From NCBI GenBank assembly GCA_937912125.1, contig CALDOK010000189.1, positions 1 through 46,022 of the forward strand: 46,022 nucleotides of DNA. Reading direction: 5' to 3'. Source of the stretch: an uncultured Pseudomonadota bacterium. Its GTDB lineage: Bacteria > Myxococcota_A > UBA796 > JAFGLY01. This document shows positions 26,088 through 33,474 of the stretch, piece after piece (within the stretch, counting starts at the first letter, position 1; each line of letters opens with the position of its first letter). The position numbers and the translations under genes were made by a program. The notes under the pieces were generated by a model, which saw nothing but the letters and a program-made list of their open reading frames with translations, ran no database searches and was not told the origin of the DNA.

Positions 26088-27971
26088 CTAGCGCTCCACC
26101 ACCAGCCACACGGCGGCCCAGATGTCGGCCCAGCTGGATGCGCCGGTGTAGTCGGCTCCGTTTCGCAGCACCCGGTAGTCCAGCTGGTTCACCGCCCCAA
26201 GGTTGACCAGGGCGGTGATGTCGTGCAGCTGCACGGGCACCTCGCGGCCGGGACACCAGCCGTGGCGGCTGTACCACCAGGTGCCGTACTGGTTGGGCAC
26301 CGTGCCGAGCTCCACTTCGTCCATGCAGCGGTAGTCGGGGCCCTCCACGTCGAAGTTCACCGTGAGCGCGTCTTCGCCGTTCACGCCGAAGATGTGGTCC
26401 ATGTCGCAGAACTCGGCGCAGTTGCCCGGGCTGGACATGCCGTGGCCGGTGATCACCGTGGCCAGCTGGACCTTGACGGCGTCGGCCGGCACCTCCACCT
26501 GGACGCCGCCTGCGTAGGTGGCGTTGCAGTCGCCTGCCAGGTTGCAGCTGCCGAACAGGTGGGTGAGCTCCTGGGCCCGCGTGCCGCGCCCGCTGTCGTA
26601 GAAGCGCAGATCCAGATCGACGGTGTAGCTGGAGCCGGTGCTGAAGCGCAGCCGCTCGGTGGCTCCCGGGGTGAGCAGGGGCTGCAGGCCCGTGACCTCG
26701 TGTACCCAGCGGCCTTCCCGGTGGTAGGTGGTGATCCAGCGGCCCAGCTCGTGGTCGCAGCCGCAGGCGAGCTCGTCGTAGCCAGTGCCCTCGGCGTTGC
26801 AGGCGTAGCTGGCGTCGCTGCTGGCCCCGAGGGGGCCCTCGCAGCTGCCCGGCTGTGTGTCGGCGGCGACGGCCTCGTCGTAGCCCGTGCAGGCATAGGC
26901 GATGCCCGTGTCGGCGCCGCAGTCTTCCTCGCTGCGGCAGGCGGTCTCGGTGGCCACGCCGTCCTCGCTGCAGCTACCCATCACCTCGGCCACGGCGGCT
27001 TGGCAGGGGGTGTCCGTCCAGGGGTTGGCCTGGGTGGGCTGGGCGCAGACATACAGGGCCGCGCCCGTGTCCCAGGCGAAGCAGTCGCCGTACTCGCCCT
27101 CGCCCCCACAGCCCATGTGCAGGTCCAGGGCCAGGCTGTCGTAGTCCGCGGCCTCGGCGGGGATGACCAGCTCGGTCTCGAAGGCGCTGGCCCAGCCAGA
27201 TCCGTCGAAGACGGGCACCACCAGGGCGTCTTGAGCCTCGATGACGGCCTCGCGCTCGGCCTCGAAGTTGTAGTAGATGGGCTCGTTGGCCACGAAGGAG
27301 AGGTTGGGCTCGAACCAGCCGTAGCTGGAGCTGTAGCGGGTGGGGTCGGCGTAGGAGCCGATGTAGCGGATGCGCTGGAGACGATCGATGCCCACGCCCC
27401 AGCCAGGGTTGTTCATGATGTCGCCCACCCAGCCGTCGATGATCTGGGCCCGCTGGGTGGCGTAGTGGACGCGGCCCTGCCACCAGGCCCGGTTGGCCTC
27501 GTCCATGCCCGCCAGGACCAGATCCACCTCGGCCTGCAGGCCGTCCAGGGAGGCCTCGATGGCGGCGGTGGAGGTGGCTGTGCTCATGAACAGCAGCTGG
27601 GTGTTGCGGGGCAGCTTGGCGAACAGGTCGTCCACGTCGCGCTCGAAGATGCCGGTAGGCCATCCCTGGTTCTGCTTGGGGCCGTCTTGGATCAGCAGGA
27701 TGGTGTCACAGCCCGTCCAGCGCTCGCTCAGGGTCCAGTCCCCCGCGCGGGTGGGCACCGTGAAGTCGGCGGCGGTGGCGTAGAGGCTGTCGTCTTCTGG
27801 GGCGTCCACAAAGGCGCGCACAGGCAGGCCCAGCTCCGCGCAGGGATCGCCGGCGGGGGGGGCCGTCTCGTGGGTGTCGCCCGGCGGGCTGTCCTGCGGT
27901 GGGTCGGTCGGGGGATCCTTGGGGCAGGCCACGGCCAGCAGGGAGGCGAAGAGGAGGAGGGTGGTGCGCAT
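26088..27971 (-). CDS. Lipoprotein with PNGase F-type fold (paralog 2)
   Basis: 627 residues, colinear with the paralog at 20901-22817 from the lipobox (LAVAC, Cys16) to the end (WLVVER). The PNGase F landmarks are all present: GDCFAWDTG with Asp301, WITTYHREGRWVHEV, VITGHGM, NCAEFCDMDHIF with Glu520, and RHGWCPGREVPV; again the Glu118 equivalent is missing. The Cys-rich insert between the two PNGase halves is kept (SEEDCGADTGIAYACTGY). Long stretches of DNA are almost identical to paralog 1, pointing to a duplication. GGAGAA precedes the ATG by 5 bp. It is probably a surface protein binding or trimming glycans; enzyme activity is not proven. Confidence 0.82.
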   Translation of the reverse strand: MRTTLLLFASLLAVACPKDPPTDPPQDSPPGDTHETAPPAGDPCAELGLPVRAFVDAPEDDSLYATAADFTVPTRAGDWTLSERWTGCDTILLIQDGPKQNQGWPTGIFERDVDDLFAKLPRNTQLLFMSTATSTAAIEASLDGLQAEVDLVLAGMDEANRAWWQGRVHYATQRAQIIDGWVGDIMNNPGWGVGIDRLQRIRYIGSYADPTRYSSSYGWFEPNLSFVANEPIYYNFEAEREAVIEAQDALVVPVFDGSGWASAFETELVIPAEAADYDSLALDLHMGCGGEGEYGDCFAWDTGAALYVCAQPTQANPWTDTPCQAAVAEVMGSCSEDGVATETACRSEEDCGADTGIAYACTGYDEAVAADTQPGSCEGPLGASSDASYACNAEGTGYDELACGCDHELGRWITTYHREGRWVHEVTGLQPLLTPGATERLRFSTGSSYTVDLDLRFYDSGRGTRAQELTHLFGSCNLAGDCNATYAGGVQVEVPADAVKVQLATVITGHGMSSPGNCAEFCDMDHIFGVNGEDALTVNFDVEGPDYRCMDEVELGTVPNQYGTWWYSRHGWCPGREVPVQLHDITALVNLGAVNQLDYRVLRNGADYTGASSWADIWAAVWLVVER

Positions 27972-28056
27972 GGGTTCTCCGGGGTGGTGCTGCGCTTCCC
28001 CTATCCTCGGCACCGGCCAGCGTGGCTGGTCGGACGCCCCGTCGACCGCGCGACCC

Positions 28057-28881
28057 TCAGGGCTCGGGGAGGACCGGGGGCTGGGGGGGCGGCGTCTCGA
28101 GGGCTGGCAGCGCCACCGCGTCGCCATCGAAGCGAAGCTCCAAGGTCGTGGTCTGCCCCCCGCGCTGGTAGGTCCAGTCGAGCTGAGGGTCGGTGAGCAG
28201 GTGAGCCAGGCCCTCGAGCAGGGCTCGCCCGCCGTCCAGGCCGACATCCGCGATGGAGAGGTGGTGGTCCAGCGGCTGGAAGCCGAGCTCTGCCATCAGG
28301 GCCACCAGGCCTTTGTCCACCACGTAGACCCCCTGGTCGGCCGCCATGGCCAGCATGGAGGCGTAGGGTCCGAAGGCGTAGGGATCGGAGAGCCGCTGGT
28401 GGAGCGCCGCGCGGGACAGGCGGGTGGGGCGGCCTTGGTCGTCGCGCTCGAGCACCAGCGCCTGGGTGCTGCCCGGCGTGATGGTGGCCTCGACCACCCC
28501 TGGCAGATCGTCCCGCAGGATGCTCCAGCGGCAGTGGGTGGCGCCCTGGGTGGCCAGGCGCGCGGCGTAGTGGTGCTCCGCGGTGCCCAGGGGCAGATCG
28601 TTGACCGAGGCGATGATGTCACCTTCGCGGAAGCCCAGCCAGCTCAGCAGGTGAAGCTGTGTGGACGGTGCCACGCGATAGCCCCGGGGCAGTGGACCAG
28701 CGGGCCAGGCCTGCACGGCCTTGTCGTGTGGATCGAGGCCGTAGAGGCAGTGGGGCAGCACGTGGGCGGGCAGGCTGGTGGAGGCGAGCACGTCGGGGCC
28801 GGGCGCGTCGCCAGGCGCTGCCTGCAGCGGTGCGCTGGACAGCGAGGAGAGGGCCAGCAGCCAGGAGAGGAGTCGGATCAT
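28057..28881 (-). CDS. Exported tandem-PDZ protein (GspC-like PDZ domains)
   Basis: 274 residues. A signal peptide (LLSWLLALSSLSSAPLQA) leads to two PDZ-like domains. The first, residues ~66-135, reads RGYRVAPSTQLHLLSWLGFREGDIIASVNDLPL, matching the GspC-type PDZ where a short-loop GxxxGDIIxxVN motif carries the ligand groove. The second (~163-253) has VYVVDKGLVALMAELGFQPLDHHLSIADV and YQRGGQTTTLELRF. The C-terminus is Pro-rich. No transmembrane anchor is seen, so it should be periplasmic. Its ATG overlaps the stop of the SecY-like gene (ATGA, 4 bp), so it is made in fixed ratio with that membrane protein and is probably its periplasmic partner, for example as substrate-recognition subunit. 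Confidence 0.75.
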   Translation of the reverse strand: MIRLLSWLLALSSLSSAPLQAAPGDAPGPDVLASTSLPAHVLPHCLYGLDPHDKAVQAWPAGPLPRGYRVAPSTQLHLLSWLGFREGDIIASVNDLPLGTAEHHYAARLATQGATHCRWSILRDDLPGVVEATITPGSTQALVLERDDQGRPTRLSRAALHQRLSDPYAFGPYASMLAMAADQGVYVVDKGLVALMAELGFQPLDHHLSIADVGLDGGRALLEGLAHLLTDPQLDWTYQRGGQTTTLELRFDGDAVALPALETPPPQPPVLPEP

Positions 28882-30329
28882 GGAGCCACGCTCGGGGAGT
28901 GGAGGCCGGGGGCCCCGAGGATCCGGAGCGGGACGTAGGGGCCGAAGAAATAGGTCAGGGAGCGGAAGCGGAGACCGGTCAGGACGTAGTGCCCGTCGGG
29001 ATCGCTCCCCTGCAGCTCGCGCAGCTGCTCCAGGGCGTCGGCGAGATCCTGGTGTCTCGCCAGCTCGACGGGCGCTCGCCCGATGGCGCGCCATGCGCTC
29101 AGCTCGGTCCACGCGTCGCCGGCCAGCGCCACCAGGATCAGCCAGCCCACGATGCCTCCCACCATCAGGAAGGGCACGCTGCGCATGGCCCATGCGTCGC
29201 CCAGCACCACCAGCAGCACCAGGCCCGCGCTGGCGGCCAGCAGCTTCAGCCAGGCTCCCCGCTGGGGACCGGTCCACCAGTGCCGACGTCGCCAGTAGAA
29301 CAGGGTGGCGGCCACGGGGACGGCCAGGAGGGAGACGGGGACGGCGACCGCCACCCAGAGCTTGGTGCCGGGTGCCAGCGCGGACTGCAGAGCGTCGCCG
29401 CCGTGCATGCCGAAGCTGGCGATGGTGCCCGGGATCAGCAGCAGCGTGATGGCGATCTCGTACGGCAGCAGGCCCGTGACGGGCAGGCAGGCGGGCAGGC
29501 CGCCGCGGGCTTGGCTGGTGCGCCCCAGCGCCCACCACGCCCCTGCCAGGAGCCCGGCCAGCGCCAGCAGCATCAGCAGGGAGAGGAAGATCGAGCTCTG
29601 GCCCTGGAAGAGGGCGCGGCCTTGGTGCTGCAGGTCCAGGCCCGCCATCGCCAGCCCGTCCGCCAACAACAGCGCCGCCATGCCCGGGCCCAGGCCGTGG
29701 CGGTCCAGCCAGCGCACCAGGCCAGCCATGCATCCGACCCCGAAGGCGGTCATGGCGGCGGTGCCCAGGCGGAACATCCAGCCGGGGTTGGGCACGACGG
29801 CGTCCCCCCAGGTGCCGTAGTAGCCGTAGCCTCCCCCGCTGCTCATGCTCTCGAGGGCCACAGCCAGGGAGAAACCCTGGAGCCAGGCCACGCCCACGCC
29901 CAGCAGCGCGCCCATGGCCCAGAGCTTGCGGCGCAGGTGTGGATCCTGGCGTCGGCGGTGGCGGGTGCCGGGGAGGATCAGGGCGCCGAGCTCCACCAGC
30001 ACGAAGCCCACCATCAGGGGGCGCACCCCGAGGCCGAAGGGCCCCGCGTGGAGGTTGCCGGCCCCGATGTCGGCCAGCATGGCGTGGTCCAACAGCGGAT
30101 GGGGCAGCCAGCCCAGCAGGGTCACCAGCGCCATGGCCGCCGCGGTCAGCCCCAGCCGCTTCAGCAGGGGGCCGGGCCAGGGCAGGCGCTGGGGCGACTC
30201 CAGGGGGGGACGCTCGCCGGGCTCGAGGGGCTGGCCGCAGTCCGCGCAGTGGGATGTGCCCGGCTGGTACTCTGCTGAACGGCCCGTGCGCTGGCGGTGG
30301 CGGCAGTCCGGGTTGGTACAGTAGGCCAC
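28878..30329 (-). CDS. Divergent SecY-like channel protein with N-terminal zinc ribbon
   Basis: 483 residues with about ten transmembrane segments. An N-terminal Cys4 zinc ribbon (Cys4, Cys9, Cys28, Cys31) precedes a core that aligns by eye with SecY along its whole length: [20 protein letters not shown] fits the TM2 segment [20 protein letters not shown]; NPGW and [18 protein letters not shown] fit NPGF and [37 protein letters not shown] fits [43 protein letters not shown] fits TM10. The cytoplasmic loops between TM6/7 and TM8/9, which in SecY bind SecA and the ribosome, are reduced to about 15-20 residues. A ~60-residue C-terminal extension is unlike SecY. The start is GTG 30329, chosen for the strong GGAGGAGAA directly before it. 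It is coupled to the PDZ gene. Confidence 0.72.
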   Translation of the reverse strand: [483 protein letters not shown]

Positions 30330-30415
30330 TTCTCCTCCAGGGTTTGGGCGTAACGCCGCCATCTCCATGTGGATAGGAGGGCGAGCGCCCCGTCCCGGGG
30401 CCCGTGGGAGCACGG

Positions 30416-31534
30416 ATGGAGCGGTCACCCCGCAGCGCGCGCGTCGCGAGCCTCGATCTGCTGCGGGGCCTGGTGATGGTGCTGATGGCCCTGGACCATA
30501 GCCGGGCTTTCATGGGGGCCTTGGGCGACCCCATGGATCTCGGCGCCGCCAGCCCGGCGCTGTACCTCACCCGCTGGGTCACCCACTTCTGCGCCCCCAC
30601 CTTCGTCGCTCTGGCGGGCCTGAGCGCCGGCCTGTACGCCCAGCGGGTGGGGGTGGAGCGGGCCAGCCGCTTCCTCATCAGCCGCGGCCTGTGGCTCATC
30701 GTGCTCGAGATCACCTGGGTCAACTTCTTCTGGAAGTTCGGCTTCTCGAGCATCTCCTTGCTGGTGATCTGGGCCCTGGGCGCGGCGATGGTGCTGCTGG
30801 GCCTGCTGGCGCGGCTGCATCGCCATGCCCCCTTGATCCTGGGCCTGGCGGTGGTGCTGGGCCACAACCTGCTGGCGGGGGTCCAGCCCGCCGACCTGGG
30901 CAGCCTGGCCATCCCCTGGGGGCTCGGCATGGCCCCCCACAGCTTCCACATCGGCCCGCTGGCCGTGGGGGTCTCCTACCCCTTCCTGCCCTGGGCTGGC
31001 CTGATGGCCCTGGGCTGGGCCGCGGCGCCGTGGCTGGTGGGTGCTGACGGTGTGCGCACCCGCCGGGCGCTCGCCCTGGGAGCCGGTCTGGTGGCGGCCT
31101 TCATGGTGCTCCGGGGCCTGGGGTTGTATGGCGAGCCGCGCCCCTGGGGGCCGCAGGAGCGGGGCCTGCTGTTCACCCTGCTGGGTACCCTGGACTGCAC
31201 CAAGTACCCGCCGTCGCTGCAGTACATGCTGATGACCGTGGGCCCCGCGCTGCTGCTGCTGCCCCTGCTCGAGCGCCTGCGAGGCCGGGCGGCGCAGACC
31301 CTGCTGGTCTTCGGCCGCGTGCCCTTGTTCTTCTACCTGCTGCACATCCCCGTGCTGAACCTGGGCACCAAGCTGTTCAGGGTGCTGGTCCACGGCTGGG
31401 ACGGCGCGCTCGAGCCCAGCCTGCTGCGGGTCTACGCGGGCTGGGCCCTGGCCCTGGTGGTGCTCTACCCCCTGTGCGTGGGGTGGGGGAAGCTCAAGGC
31501 CGCGCGCAGCTGGTGGTGGCTGCGGTACCTGTAG
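30416..31534 (+). CDS. DUF1624/HGSNAT-like membrane protein
   Basis: 372 residues, about ten transmembrane segments. The N-terminus SLDLLRGLVMVLMALDHSR with the conserved DHSR, then the TRWVTHFCAPTFVALAGLSAGLY helix and GRVPLFFYLLHIP, is the pattern of DUF1624, related to heparan-alpha-glucosaminide N-acetyltransferase, an acyl-CoA dependent transmembrane acyltransferase. In bacteria such proteins are thought to acetylate cell-envelope sugars. GGGAG precedes the ATG. It is divergent from the SecY-like gene, with 86 bp between starts, and convergent with the PilZ gene. Confidence 0.85.
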   Translation: MERSPRSARVASLDLLRGLVMVLMALDHSRAFMGALGDPMDLGAASPALYLTRWVTHFCAPTFVALAGLSAGLYAQRVGVERASRFLISRGLWLIVLEITWVNFFWKFGFSSISLLVIWALGAAMVLLGLLARLHRHAPLILGLAVVLGHNLLAGVQPADLGSLAIPWGLGMAPHSFHIGPLAVGVSYPFLPWAGLMALGWAAAPWLVGADGVRTRRALALGAGLVAAFMVLRGLGLYGEPRPWGPQERGLLFTLLGTLDCTKYPPSLQYMLMTVGPALLLLPLLERLRGRAAQTLLVFGRVPLFFYLLHIPVLNLGTKLFRVLVHGWDGALEPSLLRVYAGWALALVVLYPLCVGWGKLKAARSWWWLRYL

Positions 31535-31537
31535 GGG

Positions 31538-31555
31538 GAGGCCTCGGCTGGCCTC
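31538..31555. terminator. Short hairpin between convergent genes
   Basis: GAGGCC (31538-31543) and GGCCTC (31550-31555) form a 6-bp stem with a 6-nt loop between the convergent DUF1624 and PilZ genes. The absence of a T-run keeps confidence low. Confidence 0.3.
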
Positions 31556-31563
31556 GCCTGCGT

Positions 31564-32247
31564 TCAGATCAGGGCGTCTTGGACCCGCAGCGTGAAGGCC
31601 ATCAGGGCCTCGACCGCCTCGGCGGGCAGGCGCTCGAAGTGTACGGCGATCTGGTGAGTGGGGGCCGGGAGCTCGGGATCGCGCTCGGCAGCCTCGATCT
31701 CCTCGGGGGGGATGTCGAACAGGCGCACCACCCTGGCCGAGGCTCGGTAGGCCTGCTGACTGGGGGGGATGTGCAGCTCGAGCAGCAGCACGTCCTCGGC
31801 CTTGCAGTTCTCCCGGTCCTCGAACTTCAGGCCCGAGCCGGAGAAGTCCATGAAGGGGTCGGGCTGGAACCACTCGCCGTCGGGGGCCAGGCCCTGGTCG
31901 ATCCAGGCGTCGACCGCAGCCGCGGGGACCACCTGGTAGCGCAGCCGGATGCCGCCGTAGGTGCGCGGGAAGATGCGCTTGTCGCGGCGCACCAGGGTGC
32001 GGGACTCGACGTGGATCAGGTTGTCCTGGATCAGACCGATGGTGCCCACCACCCGCAGCTCGGTGGCTTCGCCGGCGTCGACGATGACCTTCATGCCCTC
32101 GGCGAAGCCGTGCAGGGGATCGTCGAGCAGCACGTCGCAGGTGCCCTCGTCCCTGCAGGTGACGCGGCCGGAGAGGATCAGCGGCGGGTCGGAGGCCAGG
32201 GAGAGGACTTCGACAGGGACATCCAGGAGTTGGTCTTTGCCAGGCAT
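31564..32247 (-). CDS. PilZ domain protein (c-di-GMP effector candidate)
   Basis: About 227 residues from ATG 32247; an in-frame ATG at 32304 would add 19. An N-terminal beta-domain of YcgR type (LSGRVTCRDEGTCDVLLDD, IGLIQDNLIHVESRTLVRR) is followed by a PilZ domain with the c-di-GMP-binding RRDKRIFPR (Arg87-Arg95) and DFSGSGLKF (Asp134, Ser136, Gly139) motifs. The two-domain layout is that of YcgR-like proteins, which sense c-di-GMP and modulate motility or other surface functions. A long acidic insert (PEEIEAAERDPELPAP) lies before the C-terminal strand. The protein is cytosolic. Ribosome-binding sites do not settle the start. Confidence 0.82.
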   Translation of the reverse strand: MPGKDQLLDVPVEVLSLASDPPLILSGRVTCRDEGTCDVLLDDPLHGFAEGMKVIVDAGEATELRVVGTIGLIQDNLIHVESRTLVRRDKRIFPRTYGGIRLRYQVVPAAAVDAWIDQGLAPDGEWFQPDPFMDFSGSGLKFEDRENCKAEDVLLLELHIPPSQQAYRASARVVRLFDIPPEEIEAAERDPELPAPTHQIAVHFERLPAEAVEALMAFTLRVQDALI

Positions 32248-32346
32248 GGAGGGATCCTGTGCTGGGGTCGGGGCGCGGGTGTACGGGAGCACTAACGGGC
32301 GCATGGGGCACCCGCCGCTTCCACATCGGAACCCGGGGGACGACCT

Positions 32347-33315
32347 TTAGGCTTCCAGGCCGTCGATCCAACTCAGCAGGGTGGCGACGTCGCGGTAGCG
32401 GTCCCGGTCGCGGTTGGCACCCAGCAGGGTGACCACGACCCTGCGGCCGCCGCGGGTGGTCAGGGCGGTGGTGTAGCAGTAGCCGGCCGTGCCGGTGTAG
32501 CCGGTCTTGACCGCCTCGATCCCCAGGTCCTTGCGGGCCGAGAGCTTGTTGGTGCTGAAGCGGCGGCGGGTGGCCCGGTGGTCGTAGTGCAGGTCCCAGT
32601 GGGTGGAGGACGAGACCGTGGACAGCAGCGGGTGGGCGGCGACGGCCATGGTGGCCCGGGCCAGGTCGCGGGCGGTGCTCGAGTTCTCGTCCTCGAGCCC
32701 CGAGGGCTCGGTCCAGGAGGACATGTCCATGCCCAGCTCCGCGCTCACGGTGTTCATCTGCTCGATGAAGCCGTCGAGGTCGAGATCGGAGGCGCTGGCC
32801 AGGGCGAAGGCGCCCCGGTTGTCGGAGGCCACCAGGGCTGCGCCCAGGGCGTCCCAGCCTTGGATGCAGTCGCCCGTGGAGAGCTTGGACCGCGCGCCGT
32901 TGCGGGTGGGGTAGTGCTCCGCGCCGATGCAGATCTCCCGGTCCAGGTCGTAGTCCGTGGAGACCAGGGCCAGGGCAGAGACCAGCTTGGTCAGGGAGGC
33001 GACGGGCTGGATGGTGTCCGCGTTGTGCTCGAGCAGCACCTCGCCCCGATCCATGTCGAACACGAAGGCGGCGCTGGAGCGCAGCCTGGGCGCGTCGTCC
33101 GGGCCGGTCGCCGCCATCTGCTCGAGGGCGAACAGCTCACCGCCGGCCGGGTGCCAGTCGGGAGGGGTCCAGGCCGGGGGCAGCTGAGCGGCGCGGGTGG
33201 GCCCATGGGTGTCGCTGGCGCCGTCCACCGGGGAGATGGCGAGCCAGCCCGCCGCCGCGAAGAGGGCCGCGGCGAGGGAGGTCGTGGAGAGGCGGAGGAG
33301 GAGCTTGGTGTACAT
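32347..33315 (-). CDS. D-alanyl-D-alanine carboxypeptidase (peptidase S11)
   Basis: 322 residues. A signal-anchor helix (LSTTSLAAALFAAAGWLAI) precedes the S11 penicillin-binding fold with all three motifs: SxxK as ASLTK (Ser107, Lys110), SxN as SDN (164-166) and KTG (270-272) in VKTGYTGTAGYC. The enzyme removes the terminal D-Ala of peptidoglycan stem peptides in the periplasm. The C-terminal PBP5 amphipathic-anchor domain is absent, so the N-terminal helix probably holds it to the membrane. Start MYTKLLL at 33315 is chosen because it begins the signal; a TTG at 33354 is an alternative. The 159 bp before it hold no gene. Confidence 0.92.
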   Translation of the reverse strand: MYTKLLLRLSTTSLAAALFAAAGWLAISPVDGASDTHGPTRAAQLPPAWTPPDWHPAGGELFALEQMAATGPDDAPRLRSSAAFVFDMDRGEVLLEHNADTIQPVASLTKLVSALALVSTDYDLDREICIGAEHYPTRNGARSKLSTGDCIQGWDALGAALVASDNRGAFALASASDLDLDGFIEQMNTVSAELGMDMSSWTEPSGLEDENSSTARDLARATMAVAAHPLLSTVSSSTHWDLHYDHRATRRRFSTNKLSARKDLGIEAVKTGYTGTAGYCYTTALTTRGGRRVVVTLLGANRDRDRYRDVATLLSWIDGLEA

Positions 33316-33474
33316 GGTTCGCACAGGTTCCAACACGCGCTCTTGCCATGTCAACGGACGCCGTGGGCGGATCTGGCGAAAACGGTCCCCACAAGACGGA
33401 ACGGGGCAGTGGCGGAATTTCCTGCGGGTTGCCTGGGCTGTGGCCTGCAGCGCGCGTCGTAGACGGCGCTGTGG

